This document shows, one piece after another, positions 1 to 10,145 of a stretch of 64,000 nucleotides of DNA. The DNA is from Halorhodospira halophila (GTDB lineage Bacteria > Pseudomonadota > Gammaproteobacteria > Nitrococcales > Halorhodospiraceae). Position 1 is the stretch's first letter, and every line of letters starts with the position of its first letter. The translations under genes were made by a program, and so were the position numbers. The DNA lies in NCBI RefSeq assembly GCF_016653405.1, contig NZ_NHSN01000017.1:124001-188000 (forward strand). The letters run 5' to 3'. Under the pieces are notes generated by a model. It saw only the letters and a program-made list of their open reading frames with translations. It was not told the DNA's origin and ran no database searches.

Positions 1-950
1 AAGAGCCCCTCGCGGCGCTCCGGATCAATCCCCAGCCCCGTGTCGGCCACGTCGACCCACACCTGCCCGGCCTCGTCGCATCCGTAGCTGAGGACCACCG
101 ATCCGCCCTCACGGTTGTACTTGATGGCGTTGGTCAGCAGGTTCAGCACCACCTGCTTGAGCCGCAGCCGGTCCGCCCAGACACACACCCCGCTGGAGCG
201 CCCGGAACCCTCCAGGCGCAGGCTGACGCCGTGGTCGGCGGCCTGATCACGCACGAGGCGCAGACCCTCCTGCAGCAGATCGGAGACGCGCACCGTCTCC
301 GGCGTCAGTGACGCACGGCCGGCCTCGATCCGCGCCAGATCCAGGATGTCGCCGACCAGATCACGCAGGTGCCAGCCGGCACTGAGGATGTGGCGCAAGT
401 ATTCGCTGCGGGTGGCGGCATCGAGCTCATCGTCGGCATAGAGCAGCTGCGCGAAGCCGACGATGGCGTTGAGCGGGGTGCGCAGCTCGTGGCTCATCGC
501 CGAGAGGAACTCCGACTTGGCCCGGTCCGTGCGCTCGGCCGCCACCCGCGCCTCGGCGTGCTCGGACTCGCGCGCCTTATAATCCTCGATATCGAGCAGG
601 GCGCCGGCCACCGCGGTCATCCGGCCGGCGGCATCGCGCACCGGCGTCCCGGTCGCGCGCAGCCAGCGCTGCTCCCCGCCGGCAACCCGGGCTTGGAACT
701 CGACATCGTAGGCGGTGCCGTCATCGATGCACCGGCGATAGGCCTCCTGCAACCGCTCGCGATGCTCGAGGGCATAGTGGTCCAGCCCCTCGCGGGCCGG
801 CCGCGGGGCGTCGTCGGTCAAGCCGAAGAGGGCCCGGGCGCGCGGACACAGCTCGATGCACTCGGTCTGCAGGTCGATACGCCATACGCCCAAGCCCACC
901 GACTCGGCGGCCAGGGTAAGTAAGTCGTCCGGGTCGGACTCGGCATTCAA
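1..950 (-). CDS. PAS-domain sensor histidine kinase, partial (3' end outside window)
   Basis: Two-component sensor kinase read on the minus strand and cut by the window edge after the first ATP-binding motif. Translating it by hand gives a PAS region (about residues 10-115, beginning ESVGLGVWRIDLQTE), then a HisKA H-box FLSAMSHELRTPLNAIVGF with the phosphoacceptor His near residue 154. An N-box (NLLTNAIKYN) and a G1 box (DTGLGI) follow close to the edge. No membrane segment precedes the PAS domain, so it looks cytoplasmic. The start is uncertain: TTG at 950 or TTG at 959, the latter only 3 bases after a GGGTGGA stretch; no in-frame ATG fits. It is divergent from the aerotaxis receptor. Its partner regulator is not visible. 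Confidence 0.85.
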   Translation of the reverse strand, partial: MNAESDPDDLLTLAAESVGLGVWRIDLQTECIELCPRARALFGLTDDAPRPAREGLDHYALEHRERLQEAYRRCIDDGTAYDVEFQARVAGGEQRWLRATGTPVRDAAGRMTAVAGALLDIEDYKARESEHAEARVAAERTDRAKSEFLSAMSHELRTPLNAIVGFAQLLYADDELDAATRSEYLRHILSAGWHLRDLVGDILDLARIEAGRASLTPETVRVSDLLQEGLRLVRDQAADHGVSLRLEGSGRSSGVCVWADRLRLKQVVLNLLTNAIKYNREGGSVVLSYGCDEAGQVWVDVADTGLGIDPERREGL

Positions 951-1167
951 TCTGGGCAAACGTCCACCCTCAGCAGTGCAGGAACCAGCGGCCCACGGCC
1001 CTGCGGGGACCGATTCCCCACGGGATCACTGTAGCCCCGGAGCAGCGGTTGGCCCAACCCCGACCGCGCCCACAGGGAAGTGACTCCACCAACGAAAGAC
1101 CGTACTCTGGATCATACATTGGTTCAGGCGCGGCCGCGCCGCCGCCGACACAGAGGAGGGCTCCGCG

Positions 1168-2766
1168 TTGCGAGTCAACGAACCGGTCACGCAGCGCCGT
1201 GTTGCCGTCTGGGATGGCGCCAACATCCTGTCGACCACCGACTCCCGCGGACGGATCCGCTACATCAACGAGGACTTTGTCCGCATCAGCGGCTACCAAC
1301 CGGACGAACTCATCGGGCAACCCCACAACGTGATCCGTCACCCGGACATGCCGCGGGTGGTGTTCGAGCACATGTGGCAGCGCCTGCAGTCCGGGCAACC
1401 GTGGATGGGGGTGATCAAGAACCGCTGCAAGAACGGCGATCACTACTGGGTTCACGCCTACGCCACGCCCATCCGAGACGATACGGGCAACATCACCGAG
1501 ATCCAGTCGGTGCGTCAGCAGATCGGCGACGAGGCGGTGATCGAGCGGGCCGAACGCGCTTACCGGCGCCTGCGCGCCGCGGAGCCGGACAAGGGCCCCC
1601 TGCCCGCCGGGCTGATCGAACGGCGGCGCCCGGGCGGTGGCGTCTGGCTGGCCGGCGGTGCGCTGGCCGCACTGCTCGGCGTCGCCCTCGGCGCCCTGCT
1701 GCCGGTCGGCACCGGGGGCCAGCTGTCGCTCGGCACCGCCGGCATCGCCGCCCTCGGCGCCGCCGGCCTGCAGGTGCTGAGTCAGCTCCGTGGCGCCCGC
1801 GAGCAGGCCCGAGCGCTGCTCGATGACCCGCTCAGCGAGGCGATCTACCTCGGCCGCCGCGACGATCGAGCGTCGATCCATCTGGCGCTGCTGCACCTCG
1901 CCTCCGAGACCCAGGCCATCGCCAAGCGCCTGGGGGACGACGCCCGCCGCCTCTCCGCAGAGGCCGCCGAGGCCCGCCAGTCGATGCACGCGGTGCGCGA
2001 CGAGGCGCAGCAGCAGAGCGACGAAACCCGCAGCGTAGCCACCGCCATGGAACAGATGAGCGCGACGGTCCAGGAGGTGGCCCAGAACGCTTCGGCCACC
2101 GCCGATGCCACCGAGCGCGCCGGGAAACAGACCGAGCGGGGCCGGCAGACCGTGGAACAGAGCACCGCCGCGGTGCGCTCCCTGGTCCGCGACATCGAGA
2201 ACGCCGCGGCCACCATCGAACGGGTCAACGGCGAGGCGGAGCGCATCGGCAAGGCGGCCACCCTCATCGGCAAGATCACCAAGCAGACCCACCTGCTCGC
2301 CCTGAATGCGTCGGTGGAATCCGCCCGCGCCGGCGAGGCGGGGCGCAGCTTTACCGTCGTCGCCGAGGAGGTGCGCAAGCTCGCCGGGCAGACGGCGGAA
2401 TCGACCCGCGAGATCGATGGCATCATCGAGTCGCTGCAGAGCGGCTCGGCCGAGGCCGTCGAGGCCATGCGTGAGAGCCGCAGTCGCGCCGAGCAGACCC
2501 TGGCGCACGCCGACGAGTCCAGCAGCTCGCTGCAGGAGATCCAGGCGGCCGTCGACGAGATCCGCGACATGGCCGGCCAGATCGCCACCGCCACCGAACA
2601 GCAGGGGGCCACCTCGCAGGAGATCGCGCGCAGCGTCTCGAGCATCGAGGGGGTGGCCGAGCGGGTCACCGGCGAATCGCTGCGAACCGACGAACGGCTG
2701 CAGGCGGTCACCGAGCGCATCGCCGGCATCGAGGCTCTGACCGGCCGGTTCGTGCGTCGCCGCTGA
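1168..2766 (+). CDS. Aer-like PAS-domain methyl-accepting chemotaxis protein
   Basis: Predicted aerotaxis or redox receptor, 532 residues. The N-terminal PAS domain (about 17-115) carries the Aer-type stretch [13 protein letters not shown] followed by [20 protein letters not shown], which in Aer belongs to the FAD-binding PAS fold. A hydrophobic hairpin at about 155-205 would anchor the protein without a periplasmic sensor domain. The rest is a long coiled coil with the conserved signalling tip near residues 375-405 ([21 protein letters not shown]). The start is TTG at 1168, placed 7 bases after the strong site GAGGAGGG (1153-1160). It is divergent from the PAS kinase, so both may sense redox or energy state. 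FAD binding is inferred from family similarity. Confidence 0.92.
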   Translation: MRVNEPVTQRRVAVWDGANILSTTDSRGRIRYINEDFVRISGYQPDELIGQPHNVIRHPDMPRVVFEHMWQRLQSGQPWMGVIKNRCKNGDHYWVHAYATPIRDDTGNITEIQSVRQQIGDEAVIERAERAYRRLRAAEPDKGPLPAGLIERRRPGGGVWLAGGALAALLGVALGALLPVGTGGQLSLGTAGIAALGAAGLQVLSQLRGAREQARALLDDPLSEAIYLGRRDDRASIHLALLHLASETQAIAKRLGDDARRLSAEAAEARQSMHAVRDEAQQQSDETRSVATAMEQMSATVQEVAQNASATADATERAGKQTERGRQTVEQSTAAVRSLVRDIENAAATIERVNGEAERIGKAATLIGKITKQTHLLALNASVESARAGEAGRSFTVVAEEVRKLAGQTAESTREIDGIIESLQSGSAEAVEAMRESRSRAEQTLAHADESSSSLQEIQAAVDEIRDMAGQIATATEQQGATSQEIARSVSSIEGVAERVTGESLRTDERLQAVTERIAGIEALTGRFVRRR

Positions 2767-2916
2767 ACCGGCCCACGGGGCCGCGCAGGCACCGCGCCGC
2801 CGAACCGCCAACCGCACGCCGCATGCGTGCGCGCGAGTGCTCGTTCAGGTAGTGTATAACCCCTGCGCGACACCCTGATCCGTGCCGGGCGCAGCACCAC
2901 CAACCCCTGGATCGCG

Positions 2917-4332
2917 ATGCCTCACAGCCCGCAACGTGCCAACGTGCCGGGTACCCCACCGAGCGGGGACGCCGGCCACCGTCGAGGGAGCCCCTGCGAC
3001 CCCGCGGAGCAGGCCATCGAGGACCTGCTCGTGCAGGTGCGGCAGTGGCGGTTCGAGAGCCCGGGCCTGGTGCGAGCCAGCGTGCCCGTACCGGAGGTCG
3101 ACCCGCTCGCTTGGCTGGAGGCCAACCCGCTGGCGCCGCGCTGCTACTGGCAGGACCGCTCCGGTCAGATCCGCCTGGCCGGCATCGGCGCCGCTTGGCG
3201 GTACACGGCCGACACCCCGGACGACCACCCCGCGCTGCTGCGCCACGCCCAGAGCCTGGCGCGCCACCCCGGGGTCCACCTGCTCTGCGCCTTCTCCTTC
3301 GATGGCCGCTCTGGTGCCGGCGAGTGGCAGGGTTTCCCAGCCAGCCTGGCCCTACTCCCCGCAGTGGAACTGCAAGGCAACCGCGCCGGGCAGCAGCTGA
3401 GTGTCAACCTGTACGCCGAAAGTGCTGCGGAACTCCGGCAACGCCGGAGCGAGCTGACCGGGCTCCTTGAGGATCTGCGCCCGGCAGCCGTGAGCGAACA
3501 CCGGCCGGCACGGGTCACCGACCGCACGGAGGACCTGGATTTCGCCGAGTGCAGCAGCCGCATCGAGGCGATCCTCCGAGACATCCGGGTCGGCCACGTG
3601 CACAAGGCGGTGCTGGCCCGGCAGGTAGCCCTCCGACTCGACCGCCCGCTGGCCGCCTTCACCACGCTGCGCCGCTGGTCGGCGATCACCGACGGCAGCT
3701 ACTGCTTCGCCATCGAGCACGCCGGACGGATCTTCATGGGCTGCTCGCCGGAGCGGCTGTTCTACCGCAGCGGGCGTTCGGTCCAGACCGAATCCCTGGC
3801 CGGCACTGTGCGCCGCGGTGAGACCGCGGCGGAGGACGCCGCCCTGGAGGCGTCCTTGCGGGAGGACTCTAAGCTGGTCCGCGAACACGCCTGGGTCACC
3901 CGCTACATCCGCGGGGAACTCGAGCCTTGGGCGATCCGCATCGACGCCCCCGAGCAGGCCGGAGTGCTCAAACTCGACCGCATCCAGCACCGCCGGCTGC
4001 CCATCGAGGCGACCCTGCGCCCGGGGGTCGGCGACCACCAACTGCTCGATGCCCTCCACCCGACACCGGCGGTCTGCGGCTTCCCGCGCCGCCGGGCCCA
4101 GGACCTGATCAGCCGCCAGGAGGGTTTCCGCCGCGGCTGGTACAGCGGGGTCATCGGCCTGCTTTCCGGCGATGCCTCGGAGCTGGCCGTGGCTATCCGC
4201 TCGGCGCTGGTCGCCGGCGACCGGGCCTGGTGCTACTCCGGCGTCGGCATCGTCCAGGGCTCCGAGCCCGAGGCCGAGTGGCAGGAGCTGGAGGCCAAGA
4301 TCGAGTCCTTCCTCTCCGCCGTGCAGGGCTAG
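2917..4332 (+). CDS. menF: Isochorismate synthase MenF
   Basis: Converts chorismate to isochorismate, the first committed step of menaquinone synthesis. The 471-residue protein has the chorismate-binding fold in its C-terminal half: KAVLARQVAL (about 229), GCSPERLF, ESLAGTVRRG, then HPTPAVCGFPR and the terminal YSGVIGLL...GVGIVQGSEPEAEW block that is diagnostic of MenF, EntC and PabB enzymes. It heads a same-strand run whose other five members are all menaquinone genes, which selects MenF over EntC or anthranilate synthase. The N-terminal 30 residues look poorly conserved, so the true start may lie downstream of ATG 2917. A TATAAC hexamer at 2855-2860 could be a -10 element, but I see no matching -35. 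Confidence 0.93.
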   Translation: MPHSPQRANVPGTPPSGDAGHRRGSPCDPAEQAIEDLLVQVRQWRFESPGLVRASVPVPEVDPLAWLEANPLAPRCYWQDRSGQIRLAGIGAAWRYTADTPDDHPALLRHAQSLARHPGVHLLCAFSFDGRSGAGEWQGFPASLALLPAVELQGNRAGQQLSVNLYAESAAELRQRRSELTGLLEDLRPAAVSEHRPARVTDRTEDLDFAECSSRIEAILRDIRVGHVHKAVLARQVALRLDRPLAAFTTLRRWSAITDGSYCFAIEHAGRIFMGCSPERLFYRSGRSVQTESLAGTVRRGETAAEDAALEASLREDSKLVREHAWVTRYIRGELEPWAIRIDAPEQAGVLKLDRIQHRRLPIEATLRPGVGDHQLLDALHPTPAVCGFPRRRAQDLISRQEGFRRGWYSGVIGLLSGDASELAVAIRSALVAGDRAWCYSGVGIVQGSEPEAEWQELEAKIESFLSAVQG

Positions 4333-4345
4333 TCCGGGGGACAGC

Positions 4346-6019
4346 GTGCGCACCGAGGACCTCAACGCCACCTGGGCCGGCAGCCTTATCGACCGTCTGC
4401 ACGGCCACGGCGTGGTGGACTTCTGCATCGCCCCCGGCAGCCGCAGTGCCCCTCTGGCACTGGCCGCCGCCCGACGAACCGAGGCCGCCTGCGGGCTGCG
4501 CGTGCACACCCACTTCGACGAACGCGGCCTGGCCTTCTACGCATTGGGGCTGATTCGCGCCAGCCAGCGCCCGGTAGCGGTGATCACCACCTCGGGCACA
4601 GCAGTGCCGAACCTCCACCCCGCGGTCGCGGAGGCCCGGCAGAGCCGGCTACCCCTGGTGGTGATCAGCGCCGATCGACCGCCCGAACTACACGACTGCG
4701 GCGCCAACCAGGCCATGCCCCAGGAGGGCCTCTTCGCCCCGCTGGTACGGGCCACCCTGGCACTGCCGACACCCGAGACGGCGCTGTGCGGCCGCTGGCT
4801 GAACCGGCGTCTGGACGCCACCCTGACCGCCGCCACCGACCCCGGCGGCAGCGGGCCCATCCATATCAACATGCCGCTGCGCGAACCCCTCTACGGGGGC
4901 GCCGAACAACCCGCGGCGCCCCCGCCCCTGCCACCCGGCCACCAGGGGCAAGTAGCGGCGCCGCCGCTTAAGGAGGCGGACCCACCGCAGCTGTTCGTCG
5001 CCGGTGAGCTGCGCAGCGACGAGGCCGAAGCGGTGCTGGAGACCGCCGCCGCCGGCAACATCCCCGTCCTCGCCGACCCCGGCAGCCAGCTGCGCTTGCG
5101 CGCCCACCCGTGCGTGGTCGGCGGGGCGGAGCTATTGCTTGCCACGGCCGCCGGGCGCGAGGCCCTGGGCCACGCCCGCCAGGTCGTCCAGTTCGGTGGC
5201 CGGCTCACCGGCCGCCGGCTGCCCGCCTGGCTCGCCGACCACGCACCGCAGCGCTGGCTGGTCACCCGTGGCGATGAGGATCTCGACCCCGACTGGCACG
5301 CGACCACGGTTCAGGCGGATATCGCCGCCGCATGCCGCACCCTTCGCCCCGACGCGCCACAGCCGCCACTACCCGGCCTTGCCGAGGCCCGCGCCCGGGT
5401 GGCCGAGGCGTGCCGCACGGCGCTGGCCAACGCCCCGTTCGCGGAGCCGGCCGCCGCCGAGCGAATCAGCCAGGTGCTGCCACCAGGCATGGCGCTGTTC
5501 CCCGGCAACAGCCTACCGATCCGGGTCTTCGATCTCTTTGCCGCACCCGCCCACGGCAACCCCTGCGTCACGCAACGCGGCGTCAGCGGCATCGATGGGC
5601 TGATCGCCACCGCCGCCGGTTTCGCCCACCACCACCGGGACGGCGTCACGCTGGTGGTCGGCGACCTATCGGCCCTGCACGACCTCAACAGCCTGGCCCT
5701 GCTCGGCGAGGCCCGACATACCTGCGTGGTGGTGGTGCTCAACAACGATGGCGGCGGCATCTTCGATCTGCTGCCGGCCCGCGAAGAGACCGGCGAGGCC
5801 CATCGCCGCCTGTTCCGCATGCCCCACGGCTACGGGTTCGCCCGTGCGGCCGAGCAGTTCCGGCTGCCCTACTGGCACTGCGGCGACGGCGACAGCCTCC
5901 AGGCGGCTCACCGCGAGGCGCGATCCAGGCCCGGCGGCAGCGTCATCGAAGTGGTGTGCCCGCCCGGCGCCGGCAGCGGGCAGATAGCGGCCCTGTTCCG
6001 CGCCCTCGAGGCGTTGTGA
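4346..6019 (+). CDS. menD: 2-succinyl-5-enolpyruvyl-6-hydroxy-3-cyclohexene-1-carboxylate synthase MenD
   Basis: Thiamine-diphosphate enzyme that joins isochorismate and 2-oxoglutarate to give SEPHCHC, second step of the pathway. The GTG start at 4346 follows CCGGGGG by 5 bases, 13 bases after the menF stop, and gives 557 residues, normal for MenD. The N-terminus DFCIAPGSRSAPLALAAA is the MenD signature; TSGTAVPNLHPAVAEA and ISADRPPELHDCGANQAM follow. The C-terminal cofactor region contains VVGDLSALHDLNSL and NNDGGGIFDLLP, the GD...NN motif for Mg and ThDP. The reading frame is open further upstream into menF, but that part matches nothing in the family. The menH start lies 3 bases after its stop. 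Confidence 0.95.
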   Translation: MRTEDLNATWAGSLIDRLHGHGVVDFCIAPGSRSAPLALAAARRTEAACGLRVHTHFDERGLAFYALGLIRASQRPVAVITTSGTAVPNLHPAVAEARQSRLPLVVISADRPPELHDCGANQAMPQEGLFAPLVRATLALPTPETALCGRWLNRRLDATLTAATDPGGSGPIHINMPLREPLYGGAEQPAAPPPLPPGHQGQVAAPPLKEADPPQLFVAGELRSDEAEAVLETAAAGNIPVLADPGSQLRLRAHPCVVGGAELLLATAAGREALGHARQVVQFGGRLTGRRLPAWLADHAPQRWLVTRGDEDLDPDWHATTVQADIAAACRTLRPDAPQPPLPGLAEARARVAEACRTALANAPFAEPAAAERISQVLPPGMALFPGNSLPIRVFDLFAAPAHGNPCVTQRGVSGIDGLIATAAGFAHHHRDGVTLVVGDLSALHDLNSLALLGEARHTCVVVVLNNDGGGIFDLLPAREETGEAHRRLFRMPHGYGFARAAEQFRLPYWHCGDGDSLQAAHREARSRPGGSVIEVVCPPGAGSGQIAALFRALEAL

Positions 6020-6022
6020 CCG

Positions 6023-6793
6023 ATGGCGGATGCAGGACCCACCGCCCACACCCCCGATGTCGTCTGCCTGCACGGCTTCCTGGGCGATCCCGACGAGTGG
6101 CGGCCGGTGGCCGAGGCGCTGGCGCCGGGGTTGCGCTGCCGAACCCCGCCCCTGCCTGGACACGACGGCGCACCGCCGCCGGGGCAAACCTTTGATGCGC
6201 TGGCCGACGCCCTCTGGGCGCGCCTGGCCCCCGAACTGCCGCCGCGCTTCGCCCTGGTTGGCTACTCCCTCGGCGGTCGCCTGGCCCTCGCGCTTGCCGA
6301 CCGGCATCCCCAGCGAATCAGCGCGCTGATCCTAGAGGGCGCCCACCCGGGGCTGCAGGATGCCTCGGCAAGGGCGCAGCGGCGTCGCCACGATGATGCC
6401 TGGGCCCGACGTCTGAGCACCGGCTCATGGCTGGAGAACCTGGACGCCTGGTACCGCCAACCGGTCTTCGCCGACCTGAGCGAGCCACGTCGCCGGGCCC
6501 TGATACAGCGCCGGGCCGGACACGACCCCCAACACCTGGCCGCGACCCTGCGCGCCGCCAGCCTGGCCGGACAGCCGGATCTGCGCCCGGCGCTGCGCCG
6601 CCTCGCAGCCCCCTGCGCCTACATCGCCGGCGCGCGGGATCAGAAGTTCTCGGCCATCGCCGACGACCTGGCCACCCAGACCCCGGGGCTTACGGTTGTC
6701 AAAATCGATGGCGTCGGGCATAACTGCCACGCCGAGGCCCCCGAGGCGGTGGCCGCAGTCATCCAACGCATCTGCACCGGTGAGCACCCCTGA
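6023..6793 (+). CDS. menH: SHCHC synthase MenH (alpha/beta hydrolase)
   Basis: Predicted to eliminate pyruvate from SEPHCHC to give SHCHC, the third menaquinone step. The 256-residue protein is a compact alpha/beta hydrolase. It has the oxyanion motif [11 protein letters not shown] at about 16, the nucleophile elbow GYSLGGR at about 80 with Ser as nucleophile, and a C-terminal [11 protein letters not shown] that supplies the catalytic His. The HGFLG motif and GYSLGGR are typical of MenH rather than of lipases. It starts with ATG 3 bases after the menD stop and ends one base before the menB ATG, so translation is probably coupled. Acyl-CoA thioesterase activity is an alternative for this fold, but its place between menD and menB argues for MenH. 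Confidence 0.9.
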   Translation: MADAGPTAHTPDVVCLHGFLGDPDEWRPVAEALAPGLRCRTPPLPGHDGAPPPGQTFDALADALWARLAPELPPRFALVGYSLGGRLALALADRHPQRISALILEGAHPGLQDASARAQRRRHDDAWARRLSTGSWLENLDAWYRQPVFADLSEPRRRALIQRRAGHDPQHLAATLRAASLAGQPDLRPALRRLAAPCAYIAGARDQKFSAIADDLATQTPGLTVVKIDGVGHNCHAEAPEAVAAVIQRICTGEHP

Positions 6794-6794
6794 T

Positions 6795-7646
6795 ATGAGC
6801 GAAGAGCACCCGAACTCCATCGAAACGGCGCTGGACTGGACCGACTGCTCCAGCGGCTACACGGACGTCCTCTATCACAAGGCCGACGGGATCGCGAAGA
6901 TCACCATCAACCGCCCCGAGGTGCGCAACGCCTTCCGGCCGCGCACCGTCCTTGAGATGCAGCAGGCCCTCGCCGATGCCCGCTTCGACCAGGAGATCGG
7001 CGTGGTCATCCTGACCGGCTACGGCGACCTGGCCTTCTGCTCGGGCGGTGATCAGCGGGTGCGCGGCGACTCCGGCTACCAGGACGAGCAGGGCACCCAC
7101 CACCTGAACGTCCTCGACCTGCAGCGCGACATCCGCTCCTGTCCGAAGCCGGTGATCGCCATGGTGGCCGGCTACGCCATCGGCGGCGGCCACGTGCTGC
7201 ACCTGATCTGCGACCTGACGGTGGCCGCCGACAACGCGCGCTTCGGCCAGACCGGACCGCGGGTGGGCTCCTTCGACGGCGGCTTCGGAGCCAGCTACAT
7301 GGCCAGCGTCGTCGGCCAGAAGAAGGCCCGGGAGATCTGGTTCCTGTGCCGGCAGTACGACGCCGAGCAGGCGCGGGCCATGGACCTGGTCAACAAGGTG
7401 GTGCCGCTGAAGGACCTGGAGCGCGAGACGGTGGCCTGGTGCCAGCGCATCCTCGAGCACTCGCCCATCGCCCTGCGCGCACTCAAGTCCGCATTCAACG
7501 CCGGCGTCGACGGGCAGGCCGGCATCCAGGAGCTGGCCGGCAACGCCACCATGCTCTTCTACATGACCGAAGAGGGGCAGGAGGGCCGTAACGCCTACCT
7601 GGAGAAACGCAAGCCGAACTTCCGGCGCTTCAAGCACAACCCCTAA
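6795..7646 (+). CDS. menB: 1,4-dihydroxy-2-naphthoyl-CoA synthase MenB
   Basis: Crotonase-fold enzyme that cyclises O-succinylbenzoyl-CoA to 1,4-dihydroxy-2-naphthoyl-CoA. Starting at ATG 6795 gives 283 residues ([15 protein letters not shown]), the usual MenB length. Conserved features are [15 protein letters not shown] (about 37), [11 protein letters not shown] for the CoA and oxyanion region, [20 protein letters not shown], and [16 protein letters not shown] with the catalytic Asp-Gly-Gly. The C-terminus [17 protein letters not shown] is characteristic of MenB. The frame is open upstream, but those codons overlap menH and add unconserved sequence. Its order before menC and menE is unusual only in detail: the pathway order is C, E, B. 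Confidence 0.96.
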   Translation: MSEEHPNSIETALDWTDCSSGYTDVLYHKADGIAKITINRPEVRNAFRPRTVLEMQQALADARFDQEIGVVILTGYGDLAFCSGGDQRVRGDSGYQDEQGTHHLNVLDLQRDIRSCPKPVIAMVAGYAIGGGHVLHLICDLTVAADNARFGQTGPRVGSFDGGFGASYMASVVGQKKAREIWFLCRQYDAEQARAMDLVNKVVPLKDLERETVAWCQRILEHSPIALRALKSAFNAGVDGQAGIQELAGNATMLFYMTEEGQEGRNAYLEKRKPNFRRFKHNP

Positions 7647-7648
7647 CC

Positions 7649-8656
7649 GTGTCCACGCAGCTGCGCTCGGTGGAGGTTCGCCGCTACCGGGTGGCGCTTC
7701 TGCCCGGCACGGCCCCGGTTGCGGAGCGCCACGGCGCCCTGCTGTTCTGGGAGGGCGAGGAAGGATGCCGGGCCATCTCGGAGATCGCCCCGTTGCCCGG
7801 GTTCAGCACCGAGGGCCTGGACGAATGCATCGACGCCTGCCGGCACTTCTTCGCCGCCGGTGCCGAAAGGGCCGCCGGCGAGCTGCAGCAGGCCACCTCC
7901 GGCACCGGCGTCCCCGAGGCGCTGCGGGCGCTCCCACCGGCCGCGCGCTTCGGCCTGGAGGCCGGCTGGCTGCAGTGGGTCCACCCTCCCGGAGAGACGC
8001 CGCAGGTGACCAGCTGCCGCCTGATCGGCCACGAGCAACGCCGCATCGACGCACCGGTCGGCCCCTGCGTTAAGGTGAAGGTGGGCCGGGCCAGCGTGGC
8101 GGAGGACGCACGCCGCTTGGCGTACATCCTTGACCGGCTGCCCGCTACCACGCAGCTGCGACTGGACGCCAACCGCAGCTGGACCCCCGAGGAGGCGGCA
8201 CGCCTCTGCGCCGGGCTGCCCGCGGAGCGCGTGGCCTTCATCGAGGAGCCGCTGCGCCCGGGTGCCTCGTACGCCGGATGGTCGTCACGGACAGCCATCC
8301 CCTTCGCCTGGGATGAGACACTCCGCGAGCATCCGGACGCCGACCTCACCACCGCCGGGCTCGGTGCAGTGGTCCTCAAGCCGATGCTGACCGGGTTGAC
8401 CCGCACCCGCGCGTGGATCGACGCCGCCACCAGCGCCGGTGTGCAGGTGGTGCTCAGCGCTGCCTTCGAAAGCAACATCACCCTGGACCTCTACGCCCGG
8501 TTGGCCGCGAGGTGGGGGCTGCAGGCCACTCCGGGACTGGATACCTTCGGCGCCTGGCCCGAGGCCCTGCTCGAGCCCCTGCGCAGCCAGCCCGGGCACA
8601 CAACCAAGCCGGTACGCCGGCGTGAGCAGCTCACTGCGGAGGCCCCGCTGCTGTGA
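7649..8656 (+). CDS. menC: o-succinylbenzoate synthase MenC
   Basis: Enolase-superfamily dehydratase that converts SHCHC to o-succinylbenzoate. GTG start 2 bases after the menB stop; 335 residues. The catalytic lysine pair appears as CVKVKVG (about 137). The three metal ligands sit in RLDANRSW, FIEEPLRP and AWDETLR, and the second general-base Lys in VVLKPMLTG near residue 250. The C-terminus SAAFESNITLDLYARLAA is also typical. Its stop overlaps the menE start by four bases (GTGA). All catalytic positions that I know for the family are present, so the enzyme looks active. Confidence 0.94.
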   Translation: MSTQLRSVEVRRYRVALLPGTAPVAERHGALLFWEGEEGCRAISEIAPLPGFSTEGLDECIDACRHFFAAGAERAAGELQQATSGTGVPEALRALPPAARFGLEAGWLQWVHPPGETPQVTSCRLIGHEQRRIDAPVGPCVKVKVGRASVAEDARRLAYILDRLPATTQLRLDANRSWTPEEAARLCAGLPAERVAFIEEPLRPGASYAGWSSRTAIPFAWDETLREHPDADLTTAGLGAVVLKPMLTGLTRTRAWIDAATSAGVQVVLSAAFESNITLDLYARLAARWGLQATPGLDTFGAWPEALLEPLRSQPGHTTKPVRRREQLTAEAPLL

Positions 8657-10032
8657 CCATGCCCGCCCGGTTCCCGTGCCGACTGACGCGGGCCAGCCAC
8701 CGCTGGCCGCAGCACCCGGCGCTCATCGAACCGGGGTTCTGCTACACCTTCGCAGCCCTCCACGAGGCGGTCAGCCGGCGCGCCCGGGCCCTGCAGGAGC
8801 AGGGCCTCGGCGCCGGGACATGGACCTCCCTTCGCATCACCACCGACACCGCCGGGGTCATCGACTGGCTGGCCGTGTTGCGGGCCGGCGGGCGTGTCCT
8901 GCCGGTCTCGGAGCGCATGCCGGAGGCCGCCCTGCAGGGGCTGCTGGCCGGGCACGGCATCTCCGGTCTGATCCCAGCCCCCGGCGCCGAACTCCGACAC
9001 ACCGGCGAAGGCCCGCCCGGCACACCCGCTGCGGACCTGCAGTGGCGCTTCAAGGCCGACGCCCCCTGCGCCGGGGTGGCCACCTCCGGCTCGACCGGGA
9101 CGCCGCGCATCGCGGCACACAGTTACGCCAACTACGTACGCAGCGCCCAGGGCGCCCTGGCATACCTGCCGCTGCGCAGCCCGAATCGCTACCTGCTCTC
9201 CCTACCCCTGTTCCATGTGGGCGGGCTGGGGATCATCTTCCGCTGCCTGGAGGCCGGGGTACCCATGGTCGTTGGTGGTCGCAGCGAGGACGCGGCCTTC
9301 CTGAGCACCCACCGCATCAGCCATGTCTCCATGGTGGAGACCCAGCTGCGCCGCCTGCTGCATGCGGCCGACACCCCCCTGCCCTTCCTGCGCTGCGTGC
9401 TGCTCGGCGGCGGGCCGGTAGCGGCCGATCTGCTGGAGCAGGCGCAGGCGCGGGGGGTTCCGTGCTACATGAGCTACGGCCTGACCGAGATGACCGCTCA
9501 GGTGGCCACTTGGCCTGCGCTGCGCGGTGGCGGACGGGTCCTGCCCTTCCGCGAGCTGCGCATCGACGAGGGTGAGATCCGCGTGCGCGGCGAGACGCTC
9601 TGCCCGGGGTACCTTGACGGCGGCAGCGTGGCGCCGCTGACCGACGGGGACGGCTGGTTCTCAACCGGCGACCTGGGGTACTGGCATGCGGGGCGCCTGG
9701 TGATCACGGGACGCCGCGACAACCAGTTCATCAGCGGCGGCGAAAACATCCAGCCTGAGACCATCGAGGCGGCTCTCCGCGAGCACCCGGTGGTCCGCGA
9801 GGCGGTGGTGGTCCCACGCAGCGATCGCGAGTTCGGCCAGCGCCCAGTGGCGTTCGTGCAGACGAACGGCGACGAGCTCCCCGTGAGCGCATTGCGCGAG
9901 TGGCTGCGAGCCCGACTGAGCCCGCACATGACCCCGGTTGCCTGGCACCCGCTGCCCGAGACGCGGGGACTCAAGATCCGCCGGGCCGAACTCATTGAGC
10001 GGGCCGAGCAGCTGCGCAACGAGACCGGCTGA
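8653..10032 (+). CDS. menE: o-succinylbenzoate-CoA ligase MenE
   Basis: ATP-dependent acyl-CoA synthetase that activates o-succinylbenzoate for ring closure by MenB. The 459-residue protein belongs to the ANL adenylate-forming family: phosphate-binding loop TSGSTGTPRI (about 150), MSYGLTEMTAQVATWP, TGDLGYW, the hinge region RRDNQFISGGENIQPETIE, and a C-terminal catalytic-Lys region TRGLKIRRAEL. It begins with GTG overlapping the menC stop and is the last gene of the operon. Roughly 100 non-coding bases follow, with a short GC-rich inverted repeat near 10106-10122 that could end the transcript. Confidence 0.94.
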   Translation: MTMPARFPCRLTRASHRWPQHPALIEPGFCYTFAALHEAVSRRARALQEQGLGAGTWTSLRITTDTAGVIDWLAVLRAGGRVLPVSERMPEAALQGLLAGHGISGLIPAPGAELRHTGEGPPGTPAADLQWRFKADAPCAGVATSGSTGTPRIAAHSYANYVRSAQGALAYLPLRSPNRYLLSLPLFHVGGLGIIFRCLEAGVPMVVGGRSEDAAFLSTHRISHVSMVETQLRRLLHAADTPLPFLRCVLLGGGPVAADLLEQAQARGVPCYMSYGLTEMTAQVATWPALRGGGRVLPFRELRIDEGEIRVRGETLCPGYLDGGSVAPLTDGDGWFSTGDLGYWHAGRLVITGRRDNQFISGGENIQPETIEAALREHPVVREAVVVPRSDREFGQRPVAFVQTNGDELPVSALREWLRARLSPHMTPVAWHPLPETRGLKIRRAELIERAEQLRNETG

Positions 10033-10145
10033 GCGCCGGGCCCGCCGGCATCGTCGACGGGACAATAGGCGGGGAGGCGCGGATTGCCCTAGACTGGGGC
10101 CGGAGGCCCCCGGACGGGGGTCGCAGCCAGTGGAAGGAGATGCCC

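Noticed and set aside
970-2817. Long minus-strand open frame of 615 codons opposite the chemotaxis receptor
   Set aside because: It mirrors the receptor gene in antisense, shows low-complexity His/Gly/Arg-rich translation and no known motif. High GC content makes such frames common.
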